A stretch of DNA of 64,000 bases from Candidatus Poribacteria bacterium (GTDB taxonomy: Bacteria > Poribacteria > WGA-4E > WGA-3G): NCBI GenBank assembly GCA_022826805.1, contig JAJDUH010000029.1, positions 1 through 64,000 of the forward strand. Reading direction: 5' to 3'. The position numbers were made by a program, and so were the translations under genes. Of the stretch, positions 34,996 through 43,235 are shown piece by piece (the stretch's first letter is position 1; each line of letters opens with the position of its first letter). Under the pieces are notes generated by a model. It was not told the origin of the DNA, did not search any database, and saw nothing but the letters and a program-made list of their open reading frames with translations.

Positions 34996-36237
34996 CTATT
35001 CAGTTAGTGCCTGATAGGTTAGTGCTTTAAATTGGTCATGGAAAGGATAAGGGTTATTGTGAATCTGCGTCATGAGCAAGCCGACCACCTCTTCAACAGG
35101 GTCTATCCAGAAGATGGTAGCGGCGGCACCACCCCAACTGAAGCTACCAACGGATTCCGGACTGTCTTTCGATTCTTTATCCTTATCTTCCGATTCTTTA
35201 TCCGTAACAACAGCGAAACCGAGCCCAAACCAATCGTCGTGATGCGGATACCGCATTAATTCAACCGTCTCTTTGCTCAAAATACGAACACCGTCAAGTT
35301 CACCACCGTTGAGCAGCATTTGAGAAAAGCGTATGTAATCTGCAGCGGTTGAGACGAGTCCTCCACCGCCGGAAGGGAAAAAAGTGAATTCGCCGTTTGC
35401 GGTTGCTTTTTTTCCAACGCGTTCGATTCCCTCTTTTTTCGTAAAACTATATAGTGCTGCAAACCTGTCGCGCTTCTTTGGTGGGACCGAAAATGCAGTA
35501 TCTACCATACCGAGGGGACTAAAGAGGCGGGTCTGAAGGAATTCCTCAAATGGCATTCCCGAGATCGCCTGTACGAGATAACCAAGCACATCCGTAGACA
35601 CTCCATAAGTCCATTTTTCTCCTGGCTCATGAACGAGCGGAATGTTGGCGAGTTTTTCGATCATATTGGCGAGTTTTGCACTGGCGGTTAAATCTATTAC
35701 GTTCTCAAAAATTTTCAATTCCTTATAGCGTTCATCGACGGGTTTATCGCCCCAACCGTAAGTGAATCCAGCGGTATGGGTGAGGAGATGCTTGACCGTT
35801 ATCTTTCCCTTGGCATCTGAGATTTCTGTCTGGTCTTCGTTGTAGACTTTCATGTTTTCAAACTCAGGGATGAACTTGGACACGGGTGTATCAAGTTGAA
35901 AATGACCCTCTTCATAAAGCATCATGATGGCGACACTGGTAATCGGTTTTGACATGGAGTAGATACGGAATATTGTATATGGCTCGATCAGTTTCTTATT
36001 TTCGATATCTTGCATCCCGAGGGTTTCAAAGTGGACGATTTTCCCGCGTCTCGCTACAACTGTAAGGAATCCTGGCAGGTTCTCCTGATCAACGTAATTT
36101 TGCATGACAAGACGGATGCGTTCGAGGCGTTCGGCAGAAACACCGACCGCCTCCGGCACCGCCATAGGAAGACCTCGCCCGAATGCGAATGTAGTGGCAC
36201 AGAAAAGCAATAAGCAAACGCAGACCAATTTTTTCAA
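34996..36237 (-). CDS. exported serine hydrolase, class C beta-lactamase fold (paralog 3)
   Basis: A 413-residue third paralog, the first of the three in transcription order. Unlike the others it has a signal peptide (MKKLVCVCLLLFCATTFAFG), so it acts in the periplasm or outside. The nucleophile motif is SMSK (Ser94-Lys97) in FRIYSMSKPITS, with WTYGVSTDVLG as the Tyr block and FPSGGGGLVSTAADYIRFSQ near the C-terminal half. A charged low-complexity insert (KESEDKDKESKDSPES) near 360 is absent from the other two. Confidence 0.9.
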   Translation of the reverse strand: MKKLVCVCLLLFCATTFAFGRGLPMAVPEAVGVSAERLERIRLVMQNYVDQENLPGFLTVVARRGKIVHFETLGMQDIENKKLIEPYTIFRIYSMSKPITSVAIMMLYEEGHFQLDTPVSKFIPEFENMKVYNEDQTEISDAKGKITVKHLLTHTAGFTYGWGDKPVDERYKELKIFENVIDLTASAKLANMIEKLANIPLVHEPGEKWTYGVSTDVLGYLVQAISGMPFEEFLQTRLFSPLGMVDTAFSVPPKKRDRFAALYSFTKKEGIERVGKKATANGEFTFFPSGGGGLVSTAADYIRFSQMLLNGGELDGVRILSKETVELMRYPHHDDWFGLGFAVVTDKESEDKDKESKDSPESVGSFSWGGAAATIFWIDPVEEVVGLLMTQIHNNPYPFHDQFKALTYQALTE

Positions 36238-36365
36238 TTTATTTTCCTTCTTTAATGTGAGTTCGATAGTACGAAAAATGTAAATGCTAGGATGGCTTCG
36301 GAAACCCTCATAGCGAGCATCGTAGTTAGGGGGCGTCCAACCGCACCTACCGGTTTAGAAAAGGT

Positions 36366-37178
36366 TTATGGGACCCGTTTGAGGTATCCCCAGCGTGTGG
36401 CGAGTTTGCCGTCGGGTTCAACGCTGAGAATTGCAGCCAAACCGACTTCCATGGCCTCCTGAATTTCATCTTCGGTTCGTGCGACGTTGGAGATGCGGAT
36501 CTCTTCAATGATACCCTTCAACCCGTTCGCATTGTTGAGATTTGGCACGCCGATTGTAATAGGATCGGCACTCTGAAACGTAGTACCATTGGGTGCTTCG
36601 ATTTCCAATTCACCATCAACGTAAGCTCGTCCCATCTTGCCATCATAAGTAAAGGCGAGATGGTGCCACTTATCGTCGGTGATCTGGGTTGTGGCATCTA
36701 TACTAAACCCACACGCTCCATTCGCCCCGATTTCCGAATGTAGAACGCCCTGATCTACATGAACCCATATACCATAATTCCGATTGCCGCATCCTGCCTT
36801 CTGTTTGCAGACAATGCCCTGCCACTTACCTGTGGCTTCTTCCACTTTGACCCATGCTTCAATACTGAGTGTTTCTAACTCCAGTTTCTTGGTAGACTCC
36901 ACGACAACGTAACCACCATCATTGCCGGGGAATTCTAATCCTGTTCCGAATTTTCCTTTGACCCATTTAGGGCTTCCTTCAAATTTGCCGTCATGACCGT
37001 TACCGGAAGCGTCTTTTACGACCTCCCCCGCCCCTTCCTCAAAGAGCCAGACAGCGACCGTATTTTCATCAACTGCTGCATCTACTTGTGTCCCACCCAT
37101 CAGGGTCGCAATCGCCAGCAGAATAAAGAGATACGGAACGTTATAGGAAGATTTCATATCGATGGTATGCATAGCCAT
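36366..37178 (-). CDS. exported LamG (concanavalin-type) domain protein with KLATRW tail
   Basis: A 270-residue exported protein. The start at 37178 has AAGGAGGG upstream and opens a signal peptide (MKSSYNVPYLFILLAIATLM region); the frame is open for 153 more codons upstream but without coding character. A LamG/concanavalin-like domain covers most of the mature part (VWLFEEGAGEVVKDASGNG, LETLSIEAWVKVE, HHLAFTYDGKMGRAYVDGE, EEIRISNVART). Such domains bind sugars or surface polymers. The C-terminus GKLATRWGYLKRVP matches that of 39711-41555. Confidence 0.9.
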   Translation of the reverse strand: MAMHTIDMKSSYNVPYLFILLAIATLMGGTQVDAAVDENTVAVWLFEEGAGEVVKDASGNGHDGKFEGSPKWVKGKFGTGLEFPGNDGGYVVVESTKKLELETLSIEAWVKVEEATGKWQGIVCKQKAGCGNRNYGIWVHVDQGVLHSEIGANGACGFSIDATTQITDDKWHHLAFTYDGKMGRAYVDGELEIEAPNGTTFQSADPITIGVPNLNNANGLKGIIEEIRISNVARTEDEIQEAMEVGLAAILSVEPDGKLATRWGYLKRVP

Positions 37179-37262
37179 TTTCCCTCCTTTGTTTCGGTAT
37201 TCTATCAGAAATGGGATTTTAAAGTCAAACGTTTTGGGGTGGTTGTCAGCTGAGGGAAGATG

Positions 37263-37287
37263 GGTGCGGTTATAAACTGCGCCTACC
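37263..37287. repeat. GTAG-type palindrome (GGTGCGGTT/AACTGCGCC, CTACC tail)
   Basis: GGTGCGGTT-ATA-AACTGCGCC followed by CTACC, with one imperfect pair. It lies just upstream of the strong promoter at 37313. Confidence 0.65.
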
Positions 37288-37312
37288 CCTTTGGTGGTTG
37301 GAGATAAAAATA

Positions 37313-37341
37313 TTGACATGAGACCACGGCACCTATATAAT
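37313..37341 (+). promoter_or_regulatory. consensus sigma70-type promoter of the oxidoreductase gene
   Basis: TTGACA (37313-37318) and TATAAT (37336-37341) with an ideal 17-base spacer, 69 bases before the start codon. Confidence 0.85.
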
Positions 37342-37409
37342 TTCGCGTATCCTACTGTAGGCGCACGTTGACAGTGCGCATCACAAGTAGGATATATAAG
37401 GAGGCTGAT

Positions 37410-38582
37410 ATGGCAGAACGAATTAAAATGGGGTTGGTCGGATGCGGTGGGATGTCCGGAGCACATATGAGAGCGTACGAGGAACTTTGGTCTAAAGGAC
37501 TCCGAGATTATGAAATCGTAGCGGCGTGCGATATTGTATCGGAAAGTGCCGAAGAACGCGCAAATCAGGCACATGCATTCCAAGGTGGCACGAAACCGGC
37601 AGTCTATACAGTACTTGATGAGATGCTGGCAAAACATCCAGATTTAGAGTGTGTCGATATCTGTGCGCTCCACAGTGCGCATCACACACTTGCTGTGCCT
37701 GCACTGGATGCTGGAAAGCATGTTATCATTGAGAAACCGTTCGGCATTACAATGCGGGCATGCAAACTGATGATGGATGCAGCGGATCGAAACGATAAAA
37801 TTATCTCCGTGGCAGAAAACTATCGTCTGGCACGCATCCAACGCACACGGAGTTGGGCAGTTGCGCAAGGACGTATCGGCGATCCACGTATGTTCTTCTG
37901 GATCGAGGTTGGCGAAGGCTTAGGGAAATGGAGCTGGCGTAACTTCAAGATGGATGCAGGTGGCGGTTGGGCATTAGACGGGGGTGTGCATTTCACCGAT
38001 CTGATGCGTTTTATCCTCGGCATGGAAGCTGAGGAAGTCTACGCCATTAACAAGGCTTATGAACCTTTCCGCTACGACAACCCAGCAGAAAGAGAAGGCG
38101 GTTATGAAGTCGATGTTGAGGACGCGATGATTGCTACTATCAAGTTTGAGCAAGGCGTTACCGCACAGTGGACCTGGGTCGGCTCGGCACCGGGACACAA
38201 CTTCCGTCAACACACTGTTTATGGCAGTGAGGGTTCGCTTGACTGGAACGTCGGGTTAGTGCCGCGTGGCGGTGAACCGATTTCCAACGACGACCTTGAG
38301 AAAGAATTCATGGATAGCCTCAGCGATTCCGAAAAGGAATACTATTTCCCGGGCGGCGTTGAAGATACTGTAGCAATTGAACTGAAATACTTCGCCGATG
38401 CGATTCGGAGTGGTGGTAAACCTGAAGTTGATGCTGTCGAAGGCATGCGGTCTGAAGCCATCTGCATGGCAGTTTATGAATCGGGATGGTTCGGTCGTCC
38501 CGTGACGATTGCGGAGATCGAAAACTGTGAATTGGAAGGCTATCAGAAGGAAATTAACGATAAGTTGGAGATTGGTGATTAG
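37410..38582 (+). CDS. Gfo/Idh/MocA family NAD(P)-dependent oxidoreductase
   Basis: A 390-residue dehydrogenase of the Gfo/Idh/MocA family, acting on sugars, inositols or similar compounds. The Rossmann motif is MGLVGCGGMSGAH at the N-terminus; the EKPFGITM block (lysine of the active site) and the GGGWALDGGVHFTDLMRFI block (active-site Asp/His region) follow. The ATG at 37410 has AAGGAGG at 37398-37404; the frame is open 14 codons upstream but without a site. A consensus promoter precedes it and an SDR gene follows 194 bases downstream, so the pair may act on one substrate. Confidence 0.93.
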   Translation: MAERIKMGLVGCGGMSGAHMRAYEELWSKGLRDYEIVAACDIVSESAEERANQAHAFQGGTKPAVYTVLDEMLAKHPDLECVDICALHSAHHTLAVPALDAGKHVIIEKPFGITMRACKLMMDAADRNDKIISVAENYRLARIQRTRSWAVAQGRIGDPRMFFWIEVGEGLGKWSWRNFKMDAGGGWALDGGVHFTDLMRFILGMEAEEVYAINKAYEPFRYDNPAEREGGYEVDVEDAMIATIKFEQGVTAQWTWVGSAPGHNFRQHTVYGSEGSLDWNVGLVPRGGEPISNDDLEKEFMDSLSDSEKEYYFPGGVEDTVAIELKYFADAIRSGGKPEVDAVEGMRSEAICMAVYESGWFGRPVTIAEIENCELEGYQKEINDKLEIGD

Positions 38583-38584
38583 CG

Positions 38585-38758
38585 GTTAGCAGTTGGCTGT
38601 CAGCGGTCAGCCGTCGGCAGTCGGCAATCCGTTGTGGGTTCTTGGTTATGGGTTATAGGAAAGAGTGTTGATTGTTACCTTATACCTCTTAATCTACTAC
38701 CCAAAACCTATAACTCATAACCCATTGCCAATAGCCATAAGCCAATAGCCAATTACCA
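38585..38758. repeat. repeat-rich spacer with a long inverted repeat
   Basis: AGCGGTTAGCAGTTGGCTGTCAG-type words (AGCGGTTAGCAG, GGCTGTCAGC) are followed by an inverted repeat GGTTATGGGTTATAGG ... CCTATAACTCATAACC with inner TTGTTACC. It is related in style to the TTGTC miniature elements. Confidence 0.6.
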
Positions 38759-38776
38759 TTGACGATGGAGCAGACA

Positions 38777-39577
38777 ATGGATCGATTGAAAGGGAAGGTT
38801 GCGATTGTTACTGGTGGCGGTAAAAAGGGTGAAGTCGATGGGACCGGGTATGCGACATCAATGCTCTTCGCAAAAGAAGGAGCGAAAGTGTTGTTGGCGG
38901 ATATCTCTCTTGAGAATGCCAATGCAACATTAGCAGAAATCGAAGCAGCAGGCGGTGAAGGTGCGGTGTTTATCGGGGATTTGGCCACAGAGGAAGCCTG
39001 CGCTGGGATGGTAGAAGCCGCGGTCGAACATTTTGGTAAAGTGAACGTTCTGTTCAACAACGTTGGACTCGGCGGTTCTGGGATGGTCACGCAGGTTGAC
39101 GAAGAAAAGTGGGACAGAGTGATGGACCTCAACCTCAAGAGCATGATTATGGCGTGTAAACACGCTATCCCTCGAATGGCAGAGGCGGGAGGTGGCTCGA
39201 TTATCAACGTCTCATCAATTGACGCTTTACGGGCGGGTTCATCTCGAAACGTGCCGTATGCCGCTGCGAAGGGTGGAATGATTTCTGCCACAAAGGTGAT
39301 GGCAGTTCATCACGGACGAGATAAGGTCAGGGTAAATTGCATCGCGCCTGGACATCTCTATGCTTCGTTTCCTGCGCCGTATCTGAGTGAAGCGGAACGA
39401 GAGCGGCGGCGACGCATTGGCCCCTTGGGAACTGAGGGAACGGCATGGGACGTGGCTTGGGCGACTGTCTTTCTCGCCAGCGACGAATCGAAATGGATTT
39501 CCGGGGTTATTATCCCGATTGATGCAGGTTTACTCGCTGCGACCCCGCTCGCTGTTGTGCATCAGTTGGAGGAATAA
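38777..39577 (+). CDS. short-chain dehydrogenase/reductase (SDR)
   Basis: A 266-residue classical SDR. The cofactor motif is VTGGGKKGEVDGTGYA, a variant TGxxxGxG with an insert; NNVG follows, the active-site Ser is in NVSSIDALRAGSS, and Tyr/Lys is YAAAKGGM. The ATG at 38777 is preferred (GGAG 6 bases upstream) over in-frame ATGs at 38759 and 38765. The end (LAATPLAVVHQLEE) diverges from family members. It probably oxidises or reduces a sugar or polyol together with the Gfo-type enzyme upstream. Confidence 0.92.
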   Translation: MDRLKGKVAIVTGGGKKGEVDGTGYATSMLFAKEGAKVLLADISLENANATLAEIEAAGGEGAVFIGDLATEEACAGMVEAAVEHFGKVNVLFNNVGLGGSGMVTQVDEEKWDRVMDLNLKSMIMACKHAIPRMAEAGGGSIINVSSIDALRAGSSRNVPYAAAKGGMISATKVMAVHHGRDKVRVNCIAPGHLYASFPAPYLSEAERERRRRIGPLGTEGTAWDVAWATVFLASDESKWISGVIIPIDAGLLAATPLAVVHQLEE

Positions 39578-39624
39578 GGGACGTAGGCATAAGATATACC
39601 TATATTAATTTTCCAACAACATTC

Positions 39625-39687
39625 GGTGCGGAATGTAAAGCTAAGACAAATTATGCTTTTGTAGCATAATTTGAAACCGCACCTACC
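39625..39687. repeat. interrupted GTAG-type palindrome with an inner hairpin
   Basis: GGTGCGG (39625-39631) and AACCGCACCTACC (about 39675-39687) are the arms. Between them lies an inner perfect palindrome AATTATGC-TTTTGTA-GCATAATT. It parallels the invaded palindrome at 29754-29911. Confidence 0.65.
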
Positions 39688-39710
39688 AATCTTTTAGTGC
39701 GTAACACCTA

Positions 39711-41555
39711 TTAATTTTGAGATTTCAATCCTGCCCACCGAGTGGCGAGTTTGCCGTTGGCGGAGATTGTTCCCTTCAGACGACTGGTAGCTAAGGTTTG
39801 TCGTTCCCCAGCGAAAGACACGTCCTCAATCTGGTAATAGTAGACAACATTGGGCTTGGCAGTAGCGTCTGTCCACGTATAAATATTGCGCTCCGCTGTT
39901 GTACCCGCGCCGGGGATCAGCTGTGTATTGATGACTTGAAATACACTCGTTCTTGTTTCAGCACGTAGGATATTGAATCCGGCGTTGTCCAGCTCGGATT
40001 CGGTGGTCCACTTGATGATAACTGTGCCAGCCTCTGTGCGTTCGGGCCGGAAGTGAGAGAGTTGTACAGGTAGTGCTCCGCCGGCGTGGATACCGGGGGT
40101 CCCGTAGTCGGAACTGATGCCATACCAAGTTTCAATTTTCTTTTTCGATAAATACGAGAAGTTGGTCTCTGCTGCCGGGATCCATCCTTCTCGTTGGGTG
40201 CCGTTGCGTCCTATACCTTTGGCAGAATACCTTCGGATGATTGAAGTGCGGTCGCCATCTTTCGTCCGGCCATTAGGCAGTTGCCATGTAGGTTTATCAG
40301 AAGTCCGGGTTCTCCCGTCAAGGTTCCCGACTTCGTCGGCGAGTTCATTTTCTCCATCAACGAGCTGGATGTGGAATCCTTTGGTCGGATGCAAGAATGG
40401 ATCTCGCCGACTGTTCATACCAAATTCACCCGCCAGCTCCGTGTAGACACTGAAAACACGGGTAGATGCGAAATGCTTCGTGTCAGAGTTCCTACCGCGT
40501 GCCGAAACGATTAGCACCGTCTGATTTGGTGGAATGGTTTTAACGTCGCCTTTATTCTTAAAATTAATCGTTCCGAATCGTGACATCGTGGTCCACTCTG
40601 AATCGTCATAGTTTTCAATAATCAACTCCCAACCGTCATCAGCATCAAGGACAACGGTTTCGGTATCAGAACTGTTGAAAATTTCAATCCACTGGATTTC
40701 ATTAACGCCCTCATCGGTAGCGAACATGATTTCGCTGATAGTTACTTTCCCTTTAAGGGCTCTAACACTTCCCTGCCGAATTGTTAGGGGCCCCACGGTG
40801 TATGTGCCTTTCCGGAAAATATAGTCGCCAGCAGATGACGGATCAATTACCACCTCTTGCACACCTACCCCGGGGACAATTGTCACCGTCCAGACCTTTC
40901 TTGTGGTGTCAGCCGAGAGTCCATTCGTTGGGATAGATCCACCCTTGACATCAATATCTGCGCGCGTGAGCGTAATTGCCTTGGTTGAGGTTAAGGTCAC
41001 GGTAAAGGGCGCCTTACCGCTAATAGACATATCCTCTGATAAGGTAAGGGGTGGTGCCGCGCTCCGAACTATATTGACCACTATTGGATCAGCCGCGTCA
41101 GTAGGGTCCGCACCCTGGACGTTAACCCCTACTAACTTACCAGGGGTCGTAGCAGCAGCCTGTTTTACACCTATACGTACCCTATCGATATCGCCTTTGG
41201 TAGTGATTGTCACTGTGTACACACTACCATCAGCATTAGAAGCAACAGACGCGGCTGTTGCCCCGCGCCTCACAATGTCCCCATTGTTATCTGCGGCAAC
41301 CAATTCGATATCATCAGCACCAAAACCGGTTACCTTAGCATTAATACTGTTAGCATCCTGAAACGTGACAGTCAACTCGAAGGGAACGGTCTCAGCCCTA
41401 ATACCGTATACCTGTATACCTGCTGTGTCTTCATCCGCATCTGTTACTGATAGGACCGGTGTCACAGCGGCGGTTGCGGGTATTGCGAGGAAAGCGAGGC
41501 TGGCGACGAATAACATGGCAAAAACCAAAGAGGGCAGCGATTTATTAAAGAACAC
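39711..41555 (-). CDS. exported lamin-tail-domain protein with KLATRW tail
   Basis: A 614-residue exported protein. A GTG start at 41555 is chosen, since GGAGGAGG lies 9 bases upstream and a signal peptide (LVFAMLFVASLAFLAIPATA) follows; the ATG-initiated frame from 41627 reaches into a repeat. Residues about 35-270 look like beta-sandwich repeats, then comes a lamin-tail domain (KVTISEIMFATDEGVNEIQW start) and a segment LSHFRPERTEAGTVIIKWTT typical of Ig-like C-terminal parts of surface proteins. It ends GKLATRWAGLKSQN. The function is unknown, presumably cell-surface. Confidence 0.85.
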   Translation of the reverse strand: MFFNKSLPSLVFAMLFVASLAFLAIPATAAVTPVLSVTDADEDTAGIQVYGIRAETVPFELTVTFQDANSINAKVTGFGADDIELVAADNNGDIVRRGATAASVASNADGSVYTVTITTKGDIDRVRIGVKQAAATTPGKLVGVNVQGADPTDAADPIVVNIVRSAAPPLTLSEDMSISGKAPFTVTLTSTKAITLTRADIDVKGGSIPTNGLSADTTRKVWTVTIVPGVGVQEVVIDPSSAGDYIFRKGTYTVGPLTIRQGSVRALKGKVTISEIMFATDEGVNEIQWIEIFNSSDTETVVLDADDGWELIIENYDDSEWTTMSRFGTINFKNKGDVKTIPPNQTVLIVSARGRNSDTKHFASTRVFSVYTELAGEFGMNSRRDPFLHPTKGFHIQLVDGENELADEVGNLDGRTRTSDKPTWQLPNGRTKDGDRTSIIRRYSAKGIGRNGTQREGWIPAAETNFSYLSKKKIETWYGISSDYGTPGIHAGGALPVQLSHFRPERTEAGTVIIKWTTESELDNAGFNILRAETRTSVFQVINTQLIPGAGTTAERNIYTWTDATAKPNVVYYYQIEDVSFAGERQTLATSRLKGTISANGKLATRWAGLKSQN

Positions 41556-41625
41556 GATAATTTTCCTCCTCCAAACAAAATCGACGCAGAAATATGTTTC
41601 GGGCTTTGATAATGTAAAGCAAAAC

Positions 41626-41780
41626 AAATTTTGCCGCGTAAATCAGAATCAACGGTATGAATGCTATAAAGCATTCACTGGGTATCTATGCCTAAATCAA
41701 CGGTATGAATGCTATAAAGCATTCACCGGGGCATAGACCGGGGTATGAAGTGCTTATGCACTTCACCGGGGGCAAAATTT
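41626..41780. repeat. four-level nested hairpin repeat cluster
   Basis: The outermost arms AAATTTTGCC (41626-41635) and GGCAAAATTT (41771-41780) are perfect complements. Inside lie GAATGC/GCATTC (41659-41676), an interrupted pair CTATGCC (41686-41692) and GGCATAG (41730-41736) which itself encloses GAATGC/GCATTC (41707-41724), and GAAGTGC/GCACTTC (41747-41764). Each unit is preceded by ATCAACGGTAT or GGGTAT and followed by ACCGGGG or ACTGGG. Confidence 0.92.
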
Positions 41781-42261
41781 GGTAGTCTTTCTTCTTAAGT
41801 GCTATTCCAAGTGAGTACGAATTTGCAAAGTCCTTTTCCTTAAGGAATAACGTCATTTCCTTTAAGGGTGTTACAAAAAATATGTCAATGGGCGCGCCAA
41901 TATTTTGTTAAAAATTAACACAAGTTGCCATCTTCGTAGCATACGGCATTCACACCGTTGATTTGTCAGTCCGTGCATAAATAGGCGCAACCTAACAAAA
42001 TACGCTATAAAACCCTGCGGAGCATCAACGTTTTAAATGAAAAAGGGGACCCGGTATGCCTAAAATCTTGTCCGTAGCAACTTGGGGTAAAAGTTAGGAA
42101 GGAGAGGCGTTAGGAAAATTGATATGATGGTGTGGTGTTTTTGCTTACAAGAAACACCCAAGAGGTGACACTCCTCGCTTACAATGGGTGAGTGGGATAT
42201 TTTCTGTCAAAGTGTCCACATATATGAAGCCAATTTCAAACGGTCCAAAACAGAAGGGTTA
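41781..42261. other. intergenic region without a clear gene
   Basis: A/T-rich. Contains a remnant of the hairpin family near 41945-41972 (GCATTCACACCGTTGAT) and a palindrome-like AAGAAACACCCAAGAGG stretch near 42149. A 13-codon frame at 42056-42097 reads MPKILSVATWGKS, reminiscent of the KLATRW tails of neighbouring exported proteins. Nothing else is recognisable. Confidence 0.4.
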
Positions 42262-43197
42262 TTATCGTGATTTCCACAAGTAGTTTATGTTGAACTTTAC
42301 GTTCTCATCATCAGAAACAACACCCTCAACTCGCACCTGTAGTTCTAAGAATTCCGGGGAGCTCGTTGGATAGAAAAACTGAATGCCCTGTTCGTCATTG
42401 GCACCAGTGAATTGTGCGAAACCGGCTATATCGTCATCTGTTAACTGCTTTCCATTGAGCGTAACCGTTACACCACTCCCACCAAGTGTTGGTGAATCTC
42501 CAAGGTCTGCGCCCTCTGGATAGTATACCCAGATAAGCCATCCGTGTCCGACCCCTGAATTATCGTCTCCATTATTATTGTTATTCCCATTATTATTCCC
42601 ATTATTATTCCCATTGTTATTCCCATTATTATTTCCGTTGCTTCCATTCCCGTTATTATCGCCAGCTCCTGCATTAGCCGTTGACAAATCATCCCCTGAA
42701 TTATCGTCTCCATTATTATTGTTATTCCCGCTATTATTGTTATTTCCGTTATTATTGTTATTCCCATTATTATTCCCGTTATTATTTCCGTTGCTTCCAT
42801 TCCCGTTATTATCGCCAGCTCCTGCATTAGCCGTTGACAAATCACCATCTGATGGGGCTCCGACTACCTGGATCGTGGTTCTTTCTGCCCGCAAAATAGG
42901 GCTGCCTTCATGATAGAACACATAAATCCGTTCCTCCGGATAGAGGTGAACTTCATGCCCGTTGACGACATATTTGCCGTACCCTTCTCCGGGGATAATA
43001 CTTACACAGGTTGAGTCAGACTCGTCCTGAAAGCAGAGAACCTGCCCATCCGTTGAGACGAGATACCGGTCTACCTCAAGCGTCCTGACTGAACCGATAT
43101 AAGGCATGTCGGTGCAACCGGTGATGCTAAAAAGGATACATAGGAGTCCGGCACTAAATCTCATCATATTTTTTTTCAAGTCCGAAACTTTCCTCAT
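42262..43197 (-). CDS. lipoprotein with Asn/Gly low-complexity repeats
   Basis: A 311-residue lipoprotein with a lipobox ending SITGC (Cys about 27). The N-terminal part (DMPYIGS... VDRYLVSTDGQVLCFQDESDSTCV) is related to the neighbouring lipoprotein. The centre holds two copies of a module, LSTANAGAGDNNGNGSNG followed by NNNG tracts. The last about 90 residues form an ordered beta-type domain (HGWLIWVYYPEGADLG... ISLWVRVEGV-like). It is the downstream member of a pair with 43236-44009, with a spacer of 38 bases. The function is unknown; the tract is probably a flexible linker outside the cell. Confidence 0.8.
   Translation of the reverse strand: MRKVSDLKKNMMRFSAGLLCILFSITGCTDMPYIGSVRTLEVDRYLVSTDGQVLCFQDESDSTCVSIIPGEGYGKYVVNGHEVHLYPEERIYVFYHEGSPILRAERTTIQVVGAPSDGDLSTANAGAGDNNGNGSNGNNNGNNNGNNNNNGNNNNSGNNNNNGDDNSGDDLSTANAGAGDNNGNGSNGNNNGNNNGNNNGNNNGNNNNNGDDNSGVGHGWLIWVYYPEGADLGDSPTLGGSGVTVTLNGKQLTDDDIAGFAQFTGANDEQGIQFFYPTSSPEFLELQVRVEGVVSDDENVKFNINYLWKSR
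42555..42845. repeat. internal tandem duplication within the Asn/Gly-rich gene
   Basis: Two units (about 42555-42692 and 42693-42843) each run from CTGAATTATCGTCTCC through ATT-rich triplet arrays to GCCAGCTCCTGCATTAGC. The arrays differ in length, a sign of slippage. Confidence 0.85.
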
Positions 43198-43235
43198 CTA
43201 TTTTTCCCATGACACGTCTCCTATTTAGGAATCGC

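Noticed and set aside
32390-36237. Antibiotic-resistance beta-lactamases
   Set aside because: The SxxK motif and fold are shared, but sequence blocks fit the broader EstB/PBP4*-like esterase and peptidase group.
36366-37637. A 423-residue version of the LamG protein
   Set aside because: The first 153 codons overlap the divergent promoter and the oxidoreductase start; a strong ribosome-binding site and signal peptide begin at 37178.
42555-42845. Array-like repeats that might be taken for a CRISPR
   Set aside because: They are triplet-rich coding repeats (Asn/Gly) in frame within a lipoprotein gene, without spacer-repeat alternation.
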